From positions 62,001 through 126,000 of the forward strand of contig NZ_FOCX01000008.1 in the NCBI RefSeq assembly GCF_900110215.1: a stretch of 64,000 nt of DNA, read 5' to 3'. Each line of letters starts with the position of its first letter. Within the stretch, counting starts at the first letter, position 1. Both the position numbers and the translations under genes were made by a program. The notes under the pieces were generated by a model. The model made no database searches. It was not told the DNA's origin and saw nothing but the letters and a program-made list of their open reading frames with translations. The DNA is from Halorientalis persicus (GTDB taxonomy: Archaea > Halobacteriota > Halobacteria > Halobacteriales > Haloarculaceae). This document shows, in pieces, positions 34,199 to 42,905 of the stretch.

Positions 34199-34516
34199 AT
34201 GGTCGGGGCTGTCGGAGAGTGGCTGACGGGAACCGAAGCTGCTGTCCTGCTCGTGATCCTCGTACTGGCGACACTGGGGACCGCGACGCTGTTTCTGATC
34301 GGCCTCGCGGGATACCGGCGGCGACGGACGCGGACGTACCTGCTGATGACCGTCGTGCTGGGCCTGCTCGTCGTCCGGTCGGTCGTCGGTATCGGGACCG
34401 TTCTCGGCGCGGTCCCGATGCCCGTGCATCACCTGATCGAACACAGTTCCGACCTGGCGGTCGCCGCGCTCGTGCTCTACGCGCTCTTGCAGTTGGGGCC
34501 GCCGTCCCTGGAGTGA
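34199..34516 (+). CDS. Small membrane protein next to a double-wHTH regulator
   Basis: The 105-residue protein has three hydrophobic segments (about 14-38, 48-70, 82-100) with basic RRRRTR between the first two. This arrangement is found in haloarchaeal small membrane proteins encoded beside ArsR-like regulators. No catalytic motif. It may be the membrane partner of the downstream regulator. Confidence 0.65.
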   Translation: MVGAVGEWLTGTEAAVLLVILVLATLGTATLFLIGLAGYRRRRTRTYLLMTVVLGLLVVRSVVGIGTVLGAVPMPVHHLIEHSSDLAVAALVLYALLQLGPPSLE

Positions 34517-34604
34517 TCGCGGTTCGGCACCTCGAATTTGCCCGTTCCCAGGAACCGAGAACGCACGTCCCGGCTTTACCCGTCAGTGCCCAACCTCGTT
34601 GCAC

Positions 34605-35117
34605 ATGACCGAGGTGCGACAGCAGGTCCTCGAACACGTCGACGCCCATCCCGGCGTCCACTACAAGGGGCTCGTCCGGGAGCTCGACATCGCGGCGGGC
34701 CAGGCGCAGTACCACCTCCGCCGACTGCTCGACGCGCGGGAACTCGACGTCGAGAAGATCCAGGGGCGGACACACTACTTCACCGACGGGTACGACGGGT
34801 GGGAGCGGCGGACGATCGCGCTCTTGCGCCGGGAGACGACCCGACACGTCATCGTGTACGCACTCGACTCGGACGGCGTGTCGGCGATGGAACTCGCGGA
34901 CGAACTCGACCTCGCGCGGAGTACCGTTTCCTTTCACGTCTCGACGCTGGTCGAGGCCGGTGTCGCGGAGAAATACTTCGACTCGAAGGGCCGGGCCCAC
35001 CTGCGCCTGACCCGGCCCGCGGAGACCAGAAGTCTCCTCGAAGCGGTCACGCCGTCGCTGTCGGATCGGCTCGTCGACCGGTTCACGCGGCTGGTCGACG
35101 CGAGTTTCCACGGCTAG
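34605..35117 (+). CDS. Regulator with two winged-helix domains
   Basis: The 170-residue protein has two wHTH units: about 1-60 (HYKGLVRELDIAAGQAQYHLRRLLDAREL) and about 75-130 (MELADELDLARSTVSFHVSTLVEAGV). It is ArsR/MarR-like with no visible ligand cysteines. Located just before the Nos maturation island, it could regulate it, though a shared operon is excluded by the reversed NosL gene between them. Confidence 0.78.
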   Translation: MTEVRQQVLEHVDAHPGVHYKGLVRELDIAAGQAQYHLRRLLDARELDVEKIQGRTHYFTDGYDGWERRTIALLRRETTRHVIVYALDSDGVSAMELADELDLARSTVSFHVSTLVEAGVAEKYFDSKGRAHLRLTRPAETRSLLEAVTPSLSDRLVDRFTRLVDASFHG

Positions 35118-35146
35118 CTCGGGGCAAAAACGCAGGTCGCGACCGC

Positions 35147-35776
35147 CTACTCCAGATGGGTGCCGCGGTACTGTTCTGCCAGGTCGCGGTCGAACGCGGA
35201 CAGGTCGACGATGTCGTCCTCGGTGAGGTACGCCACCGCGTCGACGTACGCGACCGCGTCCGCGCGGTCGGCGAACGGGGCGGGGTTCAGTCCCATCGGG
35301 TCCTCGAGTCGGTCGGAGTCGGTTTCGAGCGCGAAGAACGCCTCGGTTCCGTCGACGAACTCGTGGGTCTCGAAGTCCGTCACCCAGAGCCCGGCGACGG
35401 CCGCATCCGTCTCGGCGAACGCCTCGGGGACGGCGTAGTAGGTGGTCGCACAGCCCGAGGTGCAGAAGTACGCCCGGGTCTCGTCCTCGTGGACGGCCTG
35501 TGCGTTCCAGTCCGAGAACTTCGATTTCCCGGCTGGCATCCCACAGACCGCACACGACGCGTCCGCCGGGACGTCGACGGGCTCCAGTGACTCCCCGCTG
35601 GGCTCGGCCGTCCCGTCGTCGGTCGTCGTCCCGTCGCTGGGACTCGCCTCGGTCGGCGTGTCGTCGGTGCCGTTCCCGTCGCCGCCGCTACAGCCCGCCA
35701 GCGAGACCGTCGCGCCGGCCGCCAGCAGCGTGATCGCGGTGCGTCGATCTACCATTGGGCCCGTGTCGTTCGTCAT
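35147..35776 (-). CDS. nosL: NosL-family copper lipoprotein (copy 1)
   Basis: The 209-residue protein has a signal region and lipobox LAGC (about 27-30), an acidic Thr/Ser linker, and the NosL signature CAVCGMPAGKSKFSDW with two Cys and Met. It carries a second pair CTSGC, and DFETHEFVDGTEAFFALE. NosL binds Cu(I) outside the cell and delivers copper for NosZ-type sites. It is divergent from the SCO gene across a symmetric palindrome. ATG 35755 (MVDRR) is an alternative start. Confidence 0.85.
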   Translation of the reverse strand: MTNDTGPMVDRRTAITLLAAGATVSLAGCSGGDGNGTDDTPTEASPSDGTTTDDGTAEPSGESLEPVDVPADASCAVCGMPAGKSKFSDWNAQAVHEDETRAYFCTSGCATTYYAVPEAFAETDAAVAGLWVTDFETHEFVDGTEAFFALETDSDRLEDPMGLNPAPFADRADAVAYVDAVAYLTEDDIVDLSAFDRDLAEQYRGTHLE

Positions 35777-35811
35777 GGTCGACGGTACCGGACCGAGGAA
35801 GAAAACGCGTG

Positions 35812-35847
35812 TGGTGCGTTGCTCGAAAGGTTTCGAGGAACGCACCA
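35812..35847. promoter_or_regulatory. 36-bp near-perfect palindrome with CGAA-N4-TTCG core
   Basis: Arms TGGTGCGTT and AACGCACCA flank a core CTCGAAAGGTTTCGAG, with one mismatched pair between arms and core. CGAAAGGTTTCG (35824-35835) matches the CGAA-N4-TTCG motif I recall for NarO-regulated denitrification promoters of Haloferax. The centre is about 53 bp from both the NosL and SCO start codons. TATA-like boxes lie between it and each gene, as for an activator serving both directions. Confidence 0.65.
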
Positions 35848-35883
35848 GACGCCTTACCGTCGGGCGGTCCGGACCGGCATACG

Positions 35884-36576
35884 ATGAACAGGCGGCGTTA
35901 CCTCCAGTCGATCTGTTGCGGTGCTGGCGTGGCGACGGCCGGGTGTCTCGAGACGCTGGTGAGCGGCGACTCGGCGGCTCCGGAGCCGGTCCTCGACCCA
36001 CCGAAGGATCAGCAGTTCGACAGCGAGGACATCCCGTATCCGGCCTACGGGGAGCGACTGCCCGACTTCACGTTGCCGGACCCTCTCAGAGGGCGGACCG
36101 TCGACACGGCCGACCTCGACGAGACGCTGCTGGTGACGGGGTTCTTCGCGACGTGTCCCGCCGAGTGTATCAGCCTGATCTCCCGACTCACCAACGTCCA
36201 GGCGGGGATCGTCGAGGATGGCCTCACCGACGCCACTCGGTTCCTCGCGATCACGTTCGATCCCGAGCGCGACGACGCCGAGGCGCTCCGGGCCTACGGC
36301 GAGCGGCTGAACGTCGACTTCGAGGCGGGCAACTGGCACTTCCTGCGTCCCGAGTCGGTCGACCGCGCCGAGGCGGTCGTCGACGAGAAACTCGGGATCA
36401 CCTTCGACCGCGTCGGTGCTGGCGAGTCCAGTCGGCTGACCGAGTACGACTTCATCCACCTCTCGGTGACCTTCCTCCGGAACCCGGACGGGGTCGTCGA
36501 ACGCGCGTATCGGACGGACACTCCCGACCCCGAGCGCCTCCGCTCGGACGTGTCCGCGGTCGTCGACGCGTACTGA
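35884..36576 (+). CDS. SCO1/SenC-type copper chaperone lipoprotein
   Basis: The 230-residue protein has a signal with lipobox TAGC (about 18-21) and a thioredoxin-like fold. The SCO copper site is FFATCPAECISL (Cys-x3-Cys) plus the distal His in YDFIHLSVTFL. SCO proteins insert copper into the CuA site of cytochrome oxidase and, in denitrifiers, of N2O reductase. The stop overlaps the ATG of the next gene (TGATG), so it heads a copper-assembly operon. Confidence 0.9.
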   Translation: MNRRRYLQSICCGAGVATAGCLETLVSGDSAAPEPVLDPPKDQQFDSEDIPYPAYGERLPDFTLPDPLRGRTVDTADLDETLLVTGFFATCPAECISLISRLTNVQAGIVEDGLTDATRFLAITFDPERDDAEALRAYGERLNVDFEAGNWHFLRPESVDRAEAVVDEKLGITFDRVGAGESSRLTEYDFIHLSVTFLRNPDGVVERAYRTDTPDPERLRSDVSAVVDAY

Positions 36577-37364
36577 TGTTCACGACATGCACACCAGCGA
36601 ATCCACTGTTCGGAACGCAGACGCTCAGCCTGAGCCTGTTGGCGCTCGTCGGCCTGCTCGGTGGCGCCCACTGTATCGGGATGTGCGGCCCGCTCGTCGT
36701 CACCTACGCCGACCGGATGGACGGCGGGCGAGCGGGGACGCTCACGCTCGGCGAGGTTCGCCAGCACGCGCTGTTCAACGTCGGCCGGACGGCGAGCTAC
36801 ACGCTCCTCGGCGGGCTGTTCGGGCTCGCTGGCGAACTCCTCTTCGTCGGCCTCTGGGATCTGACGCGGCTGGCGACGGATATCCACGCCGTCTCGGGGA
36901 TCGCGGTCGGCCTCGCCGTCGGCGTCGCCGGCATCGGGTACGTGACGGGAGGAGTCGGTGGCGACGTGCGCTTACCGGGCCTGGCCCGACTCGGCGCAGC
37001 GGTCCAGTCACGCGTCCTCCCCAGAGTCGAGGATCTGGTGAACGGCCCACGGATCGTCGGCCTCGGTGCCGTCCACGGGTTGCTCCCCTGTCCACTGTTG
37101 TACCCTGCCTACCTGTACGCGTTCGCGCAGGGCTCGGCGCTGGGCGGCGCGACGGCCCTGGCCGCGCTCGGGCTCGGCACCGTCCCCGCCGTCTTCCTGA
37201 CGGGGACGGTGTTCGCCTCGCTCGACGTCGGCGGCAGCCGGGTCCTCCACCGGGGACTGGGTGTCGCCTTCCTCGCGCTGGGGTACATCCCGCTCCAGCA
37301 CGGGCTCGCGGCCCTCGGTATCGCGCTCCCGGCCGTCCCGCTGCCACACTTCCAGCCGTGGTAG
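36576..37364 (+). CDS. SafE/TauE-type membrane protein with CxxxC metal motif
   Basis: The 262-residue protein has about six transmembrane segments. The first pair carries GGAHCIGMCGPLVV, and the second half has HGLLPCPLLYPAY. The HCxGMCGP motif is typical of the subfamily (COG2836) encoded with copper-oxidase assembly genes. Sulfite export, the annotation often given, is unlikely in this context. It lies between SCO and NosD and may move copper or reductant across the membrane. Confidence 0.85.
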   Translation: MFTTCTPANPLFGTQTLSLSLLALVGLLGGAHCIGMCGPLVVTYADRMDGGRAGTLTLGEVRQHALFNVGRTASYTLLGGLFGLAGELLFVGLWDLTRLATDIHAVSGIAVGLAVGVAGIGYVTGGVGGDVRLPGLARLGAAVQSRVLPRVEDLVNGPRIVGLGAVHGLLPCPLLYPAYLYAFAQGSALGGATALAALGLGTVPAVFLTGTVFASLDVGGSRVLHRGLGVAFLALGYIPLQHGLAALGIALPAVPLPHFQPW

Positions 37365-37422
37365 GGACCAGTACGACACACGACCGGAGACGGAACACCA
37401 CCGCGACCGGACCGAGCGAGCC

Positions 37423-39327
37423 ATGAGGGGAGTCGTCGTCGCGGGCGCGGTCGTCGGACTGGCGCTGCTGGTCGCGACGACGGGGTTCGTCGCGAACCCA
37501 GCGACCGAGGCCGACCTCTCGCCGGTTCCGTTCGACCGGACGCTCCAGACGGGGCTGACTGGCGTCGACGTCCAGCAGGCCGAGGCCGACGGGCACGCGA
37601 TCCCACGCGGGCAGGTGTTCTACTCCCAGTACGAGTACGTCGTCGGCTTCCACGGGATCGACGCGCTCCTCGCGGGGACGACGGGGCGGTACACCGAACA
37701 GTTCGGCCGGCCGCTCGCGGCCCACGTCACCGACTTCGCCGGGACCGATCCGACGCTCACCACGGACGGATACCTGAACCGATCGCGGGACAGGCCGACG
37801 GGCTGGACGCGCGCCACGGACGCGTGGTACGTCGTCGGGACGGGGGCCCGGACGCCCGCCGGTCCCACGCCCGTCCCGTTCGGCGACCGCGACGCGGCGT
37901 CGGCCTTCGCGAACGAGTACGACGGCGAGGTGCTCGACTGGGAGACGCTGACCGACCGACACGGGTCGGGAGCGGCGACCGGCCCGCCCGCGCCGCCGAC
38001 GGACGAGCGACTGCGATGGGCCGACCGACAGGTCCGGAACGCAAGCGTGCTCGGCGAGCGACCGGTCTCGGTCACGGTCGGCGAGGATGCGCCGACGGTC
38101 GCGGCGGCCGTCGAGCACGCCCCACCGAACACGACAGTCCGCATTCCACCGGGGCGATACGACGTGAACCTCACCGTCGGGAAGCCGATCACGATCGACG
38201 GCGCGGGCGGGGCGACGGTCCTCGACGGCGGCGGGAACGGGACGGTGCTGACCGCCGCGAGCGCCCGCGTCGGCGTCACCGACCTCCGGGTGACCGGGGT
38301 CGGGGATCGGGAACTGGTGAGCGTCGACGAGAGCGAAGTGGCGGCCGATCCCGCCTGGGATAGCCGCATCAGGCTCGTCTACGGGCGCGGTGACGCGGGT
38401 ATCCGGCTCTCGACGGCTCCCGGCTCGCTGGTCGAGAACGTCACGATCGAGACGGACGCGAACGGCGTCGTCGCCTTCGACAGTTCGAGGGCGGTCGTTC
38501 GTCGCGTCCGGGTCGACGGGCGCGAGGACACCGACACTGGCGGGATGGGCGTACTGGCGATGTACTCCCGGATGGTGATCGAGGACACGACGGTCGACGG
38601 CGGTGCCGACGGCGTTTACACCCACTACGCCGACGGGCTGGTCGTCCGGGACTCCCGGATGAGTGGGATGCGGTTCGGGGTCCACGAGATGTACACCAGC
38701 GACACGTTGCTGGCGAACAACACGATCGTGGACACCGACATCGGGATCTACGTCATGACCCGGCCGACGGGCAACGCCATCGTCGGGAACCGGCTCCGGG
38801 ACAACGGCGTCGGCGTCGAGACCGCGGGGACGGCCTCCTACGCCGTCGACAACGTCGCGGTCGACAACGAGGTCGGGATCTCCATCGGCACGAGCCGGTC
38901 CATCGTCGCGAACAACACCGTCGCCGCGAACGGCGTCGGACTCCGGTCGACGACGCTGTTCCCGACCAACGACGTGACCGGCAACGACGTCGTCGGCAAC
39001 GACCGGCCCGTCGCGGTCGACCTCGGCCGGCTGACCGTCTGGGCCGTCGACGGCCGCGGCAACTACTGGGGGTCGATCCCGGGGACCGACCGCGACGGCG
39101 ACGGGGTCGTCGACCGCGCGTTCCGCCCGACGGACACCCTCGACGGCCGCGCACGCGAACGGCGCGGCGAGTTCGTCCTCGCCCACTCGACCGCCGTCGA
39201 CCTCCGCCGGGCGTTCCAGCAGGCCGTCCCCGGACTGCGTCCAGCGGCCGTCGTCGATCCCGCGCCACTGTCGGACCCGACCCACCCCGGCCGACTCGAC
39301 CGACTGAACGTCTCCACGGAGGAATGA
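37423..39327 (+). CDS. nosD: NosD with N-terminal Cys-less NosL-like domain (copy 1)
   Basis: The 634-residue exported protein has a hydrophobic anchor (about 4-24). An N-terminal domain (about 38-185) has HVTDFAGT, DAWYVVGTGARTPAGP and AFANEYDGEVLDWETL, like the second half of NosL but without its CxxCGM copper motif. A CASH-type right-handed beta-helix follows (about 220-570: GVYTHYADGLVVRDSRMSG, GVHEMYTSDTLLANN). NosD works with NosF and NosY to mature the CuZ site of N2O reductase. Its stop overlaps the NosF start. Confidence 0.9.
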   Translation: MRGVVVAGAVVGLALLVATTGFVANPATEADLSPVPFDRTLQTGLTGVDVQQAEADGHAIPRGQVFYSQYEYVVGFHGIDALLAGTTGRYTEQFGRPLAAHVTDFAGTDPTLTTDGYLNRSRDRPTGWTRATDAWYVVGTGARTPAGPTPVPFGDRDAASAFANEYDGEVLDWETLTDRHGSGAATGPPAPPTDERLRWADRQVRNASVLGERPVSVTVGEDAPTVAAAVEHAPPNTTVRIPPGRYDVNLTVGKPITIDGAGGATVLDGGGNGTVLTAASARVGVTDLRVTGVGDRELVSVDESEVAADPAWDSRIRLVYGRGDAGIRLSTAPGSLVENVTIETDANGVVAFDSSRAVVRRVRVDGREDTDTGGMGVLAMYSRMVIEDTTVDGGADGVYTHYADGLVVRDSRMSGMRFGVHEMYTSDTLLANNTIVDTDIGIYVMTRPTGNAIVGNRLRDNGVGVETAGTASYAVDNVAVDNEVGISIGTSRSIVANNTVAANGVGLRSTTLFPTNDVTGNDVVGNDRPVAVDLGRLTVWAVDGRGNYWGSIPGTDRDGDGVVDRAFRPTDTLDGRARERRGEFVLAHSTAVDLRRAFQQAVPGLRPAAVVDPAPLSDPTHPGRLDRLNVSTEE

Positions 39328-40121
39328 TGTCCGAACGATCCACCACCGACCCAACCGACGCATCGACCGAGCAACCGGCGCGATCCACAGCCGTCACCGT
39401 CGAGGGGCTCGACTACGCCCACGGCGACGTGTCCGTGTTCGCCGACCTCTCCGTCGGCGTCGACGCTGGCTCCGTCACCTGCGTCGTCGGCCCGAACGGC
39501 TCGGGGAAGAGTACCCTGCTGGCGCTCGTCGCGAACGTCCTCGAACCCGACGCGGGGACGGTTACGGTCGCCGGGGCCGGCGACCGTACGGTCGGCTATC
39601 TCGCCCAGCGCCCCGAGTTTCGCCCCCAGTTCACCGTCCGTCGAACCGTCGCGTTCTACTGCTCGCTGGTCGCGGGGAGTCACGACGTGGACGCGGTCCT
39701 CGACCGGGTGGGCCTGACCCCGGTCGCGGACCGGCGGGTCGGCGCGCTGTCGGGCGGGATGGTGCGACTGCTGGGCATCGCGCAGGCAGTCGTCGGCGAT
39801 CCGCCGGTGCTGGTACTCGACGAGCCATCCAGCGGGCTGGACCCGGAGATGACGCGCCACGTCGCCGCCGTCGTCACCGACCTCGCCGCGTCGGGGCAGA
39901 CGATCCTGGTGTCGACTCACGACCTGCACCTCGTCGATCGGTTCGCCGACCGGGTGCTCGTCCTCGACCGTGGGGAACTCCGCGCGACCGGATCGCCGGC
40001 CGACCTGCGCGCCACGGCCGGTGCCGACACGCTGGACGGTGCGATCGCCGCCCTGACGCGTGACGGGAACAGTGACGGCGTCGCGGTCTCCGCCGGCCTC
40101 GACGGAGGTGTCTCCCGGTGA
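39324..40121 (+). CDS. nosF: NosF ABC ATPase (copy 1)
   Basis: The 265-residue protein has Walker A GPNGSGKST, Q-loop YLAQRPEFRPQ, signature LSGGMVRL (the GGM form of NosF), Walker B VLVLDEPSSGLDP and H-loop VSTHD. It provides energy for NosDFY. A start at ATG 39324 overlaps the NosD stop; ATG 39327 is equally possible. GTGA overlap with NosY at the end. Confidence 0.9.
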   Translation: MMSERSTTDPTDASTEQPARSTAVTVEGLDYAHGDVSVFADLSVGVDAGSVTCVVGPNGSGKSTLLALVANVLEPDAGTVTVAGAGDRTVGYLAQRPEFRPQFTVRRTVAFYCSLVAGSHDVDAVLDRVGLTPVADRRVGALSGGMVRLLGIAQAVVGDPPVLVLDEPSSGLDPEMTRHVAAVVTDLAASGQTILVSTHDLHLVDRFADRVLVLDRGELRATGSPADLRATAGADTLDGAIAALTRDGNSDGVAVSAGLDGGVSR

Positions 40122-40921
40122 TCCGCGAGCACGTGCTGGCGATCGCCCAGCGGGAGTTCGAGACCGTCTTCCGGACCCGCCTCCTGGTCCTGTTGAGCGT
40201 GGGCTTCGTCGGGCTGGTCGCGGGCGTCGCCTGGCTCGACCCGCCCCCGGCGTATCTGGCCCTCTCGTTCGATCTCCTGACGCCCCTCGAAACGCTGGTG
40301 CCCGTCCTGGCCTTCGCCTTCGGCTACCGGTCGTTGCTGGGCGATCGGGAGCGGGGTGAACTGGCGCGTCTGCGGACGTATCCGGTCGATTACCGGCTGT
40401 ACGTCCTCGGGGTCTACGTGGGCCGCGCGGTCGCGCTCCTCGGCGTCGTTCTGGTCGGCCTGGCGGTGGCGGCGCTGGTCGTCCCGCTCACCGGGACGGA
40501 GTCCCTGACGGCCGTGGCGACCTTCGGGACCGCCGATTCGCCGACGCTTTTCCTCCGGTTCGTCGTCCTGACGGCCGCCTTCGCGCTGGTGGCGCTGGCG
40601 CTGGCCCTGTTGGTCTCGGCCGCGGTCCGCTCGACGTGGAACGGGCTCGCGCTCGCCACCGGCGCGGTGCTGGCCCTGGTCGTCGGCATCGACGGGGCGC
40701 TCGTCGGCGCGATCACTGCGACCCTTCCCGCACCCGACCTGACCGCCTCGCTCCTCGCGTTCAGTCCCACCAGCGCCTACAGGGGGCTGGCGTTCGCGTT
40801 CGTCTTCGCCCCCGGTGGCGTGACCGTCCCCGGCGGCCCGCCAACGGTGATCAGTTCACTCGCGCTCTGTGGCTGGTTTCTGGGCGCACTCGTCCTCGCC
40901 GGGGCACTCGTCCGACGGTAG
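40118..40921 (+). CDS. nosY: NosY membrane permease (copy 1)
   Basis: The 267-residue protein starts with GTG overlapping the NosF stop. It has six hydrophobic segments, the N-terminal REFETVFRTRLL coupling helix, and FAFGYRSLLGDRERGELARLRTYPV, a hallmark of NosY/ABC-2 permeases. It also has SPTSAYRGLAF late in the protein. It forms the membrane part of NosDFY. It ends the plus-strand maturation operon, and no nosZ follows. Confidence 0.9.
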   Translation: MIREHVLAIAQREFETVFRTRLLVLLSVGFVGLVAGVAWLDPPPAYLALSFDLLTPLETLVPVLAFAFGYRSLLGDRERGELARLRTYPVDYRLYVLGVYVGRAVALLGVVLVGLAVAALVVPLTGTESLTAVATFGTADSPTLFLRFVVLTAAFALVALALALLVSAAVRSTWNGLALATGAVLALVVGIDGALVGAITATLPAPDLTASLLAFSPTSAYRGLAFAFVFAPGGVTVPGGPPTVISSLALCGWFLGALVLAGALVRR

Positions 40922-41051
40922 TCCGGTTCGGGCGATCGCGTAAACGGCCGGAAACTGGACGGCAACGAGGGTTTCACCCGCGAGCCAGGAGCCACCACTG
41001 CCGGCGAGGGGGCCGACGGCGGTCGGAATGGCACGGGGACCGACCCCCGCC

Positions 41052-42035
41052 CTATTCCTCGGTCTCGGCGGTGTCACCGGGTCGTTCGATCTCGATGCTG
41101 GTCGCGTCGCCGGGTTCCTCGCCGCGGACGACCCGGCGGACGAACTGGTCGGCGTGTTCGACGTGGGGCTGTACGTCGGACTCGCCGAACACGAGCAGTC
41201 GGGCATTCGCACGCTTCGCGAGTGCCTCGCCGTCGTCGAGCGGTGAGACGGTGGCCTGCCGGCCCCATACCAGCGTCACGGGCACGTCGCGGTCCGCCAG
41301 CACCTCCCCGAGGTCGGCGTCGAGGTCGAGGAAGCCGCCGAAGAAGGAGGCGGGGGCGAAGCGCGCGCCTGGCTGGTGGGCCGTCGCCCACTGGTAGTCG
41401 ACCAGGTCGTCCGTGACGTTTGCCTCGTCGTAGTAGCCGTGATCCGTGTTGAAATAGCGGATCGCGGGCTTGCACGTCGCGAGGTTGTAGAGGGCAGTCC
41501 CCAGCAGTGGCGTGCGGACGAGCGACCGGACCAGCGGCCGCTGCCCCTCGAAGGTGGTCGCGTCCGGACAGACCAGGATCAGTTCCTCGACGTCCGTGTC
41601 TGCGGCCGCGACGGCGGTGTAGGCCCCGGCCAGCGAGGTGGCGATCACGGTCGCGTCCTCGGTCATGTCGTCGAGGAAGTCCCCGACGAACGTGGTGTAC
41701 AGCGACCCGGAGTACAGCAGTGGCGGCCGGTCCGAGCGCCCGAAGCCGGGCAGGTCGGGCGCGATCACGTGGTAGTCCTCGGCGAGGGCGTCGAAGATGC
41801 CGCGGAACTCGTGGCTGGAACCGGAGGCGTTGATCCCGTGGAACAGGCACAGATCGGGAGCGTCCGGGTCGCCGGCCTCGACGTAGGCCACGTCGAACCC
41901 GCGCCAGCGGTACGTCCCGGTTTCGCCGTCGAGCGGCGAGTCGAGGCCGTCCGCGCGTCGGCCCAGCAGTCGGTTGGCCGCGCCGATCACTCCGGCGGTA
42001 CCCAGCGCCCCCAGTGCGACGTTGCGGAGCTTCAT
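41052..42035 (-). CDS. Alpha/beta hydrolase between the two Nos operons
   Basis: The 327-residue protein has a short N-terminal hydrophobic stretch, [16 protein letters not shown] (oxyanion region), [11 protein letters not shown], the nucleophile elbow [10 protein letters not shown] (Ser), and a late His near [11 protein letters not shown]. The substrate is unknown. It reads on the same strand as the second Nos operon and lies downstream of it, with a gap of about 60 bp to NosY copy 2. Confidence 0.82.
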   Translation of the reverse strand: MKLRNVALGALGTAGVIGAANRLLGRRADGLDSPLDGETGTYRWRGFDVAYVEAGDPDAPDLCLFHGINASGSSHEFRGIFDALAEDYHVIAPDLPGFGRSDRPPLLYSGSLYTTFVGDFLDDMTEDATVIATSLAGAYTAVAAADTDVEELILVCPDATTFEGQRPLVRSLVRTPLLGTALYNLATCKPAIRYFNTDHGYYDEANVTDDLVDYQWATAHQPGARFAPASFFGGFLDLDADLGEVLADRDVPVTLVWGRQATVSPLDDGEALAKRANARLLVFGESDVQPHVEHADQFVRRVVRGEEPGDATSIEIERPGDTAETEE

Positions 42036-42095
42036 GCGAGAATCAAGGGGCGTCAGGCGTTTATACGTGATGGGGCAGGCGGCGACCGCCGCGAG

Positions 42096-42905
42096 TTACC
42101 CGCGCCAGACGCGGGCGACGGCCACGCCCAGCGCGCCGACGAACCAGAGGGTCAATCCGGCCACGCCCGCGACCAGCGAGGGCGTCGGGGCGCTCCGGGT
42201 GTACACGTCGCCGACCGCGAGGGTGTAGACGAGCCCGCGGTAGGCGCTGTTCGGGCTGAGCGCCGTCAGCGTCCCGAGCGCGTCGGGGCCGATCAGCCCG
42301 CCCGACAGCGCCGCGACGATGGTGGCGTCGAAGCCGAGCACGAGCGCGATCACGAGGACGACAGCGATGGCCAGCGCTTCGCGGGCCGACCGGGCCGCTG
42401 CCGAGACGGCCACTGCCACGGCCAGTGCGACCGCCGTGAACAGAACGGTGAGCGCCACGAACCGCAGGAAGAGGACGGGCGCGTCGACCGTGCCGTGCCT
42501 GACGACGACCGAGACGGCGTCACCGGGCGCGAACACGACCGCGGCGGCCGATAGCCCCAGCGAGACCAGCACGACGGGTAACAGCCCGGCCAGCCGGCCG
42601 AGGAAGACACCGCCGACGAACGAGAGACGGCTCACCGGATAGGTCTGGATCGTCTCCAGTTCGCCCCGATCGGCGTCCGACTGGATCGCCCGATAGCCGA
42701 AGGCGAAGGCGAGCAGTGGCACCAGGATCTCCATCGGCGCGACGAGATCGAGGATCAACGGGAGGTAGCCACCGGTCCCCGCGGCGACGACGAACCCGGC
42801 GACGACGACCACGAACCCCAGCGCGAGGACGAGGATCGTCGGCGTCCGGAGCAACGTGGTGAACTCCCGCTGGGCGACGATCAGCGCGGTCCGTGCACGG
42901 CTCAT
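42096..42905 (-). CDS. nosY: NosY membrane permease (copy 2)
   Basis: The 269-residue protein has six hydrophobic segments, QREFTTLLRTPTILVLALG, FAFGYRAIQSDADRGELETIQTYPVSR and SPNSAYRGLVYTLAV. All three correspond to copy 1. ATGA overlap with the NosF gene upstream. Last gene of the inverted NosL-NosD-NosF-NosY operon. Confidence 0.9.
   Translation of the reverse strand: MSRARTALIVAQREFTTLLRTPTILVLALGFVVVVAGFVVAAGTGGYLPLILDLVAPMEILVPLLAFAFGYRAIQSDADRGELETIQTYPVSRLSFVGGVFLGRLAGLLPVVLVSLGLSAAAVVFAPGDAVSVVVRHGTVDAPVLFLRFVALTVLFTAVALAVAVAVSAAARSAREALAIAVVLVIALVLGFDATIVAALSGGLIGPDALGTLTALSPNSAYRGLVYTLAVGDVYTRSAPTPSLVAGVAGLTLWFVGALGVAVARVWRG

Noticed and set aside
36576-37364. Annotation as sulfite exporter
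   Set aside because: The HCxGMCGP motif and position between SCO and NosD point to metal-enzyme assembly; TauE-type export lacks support here.
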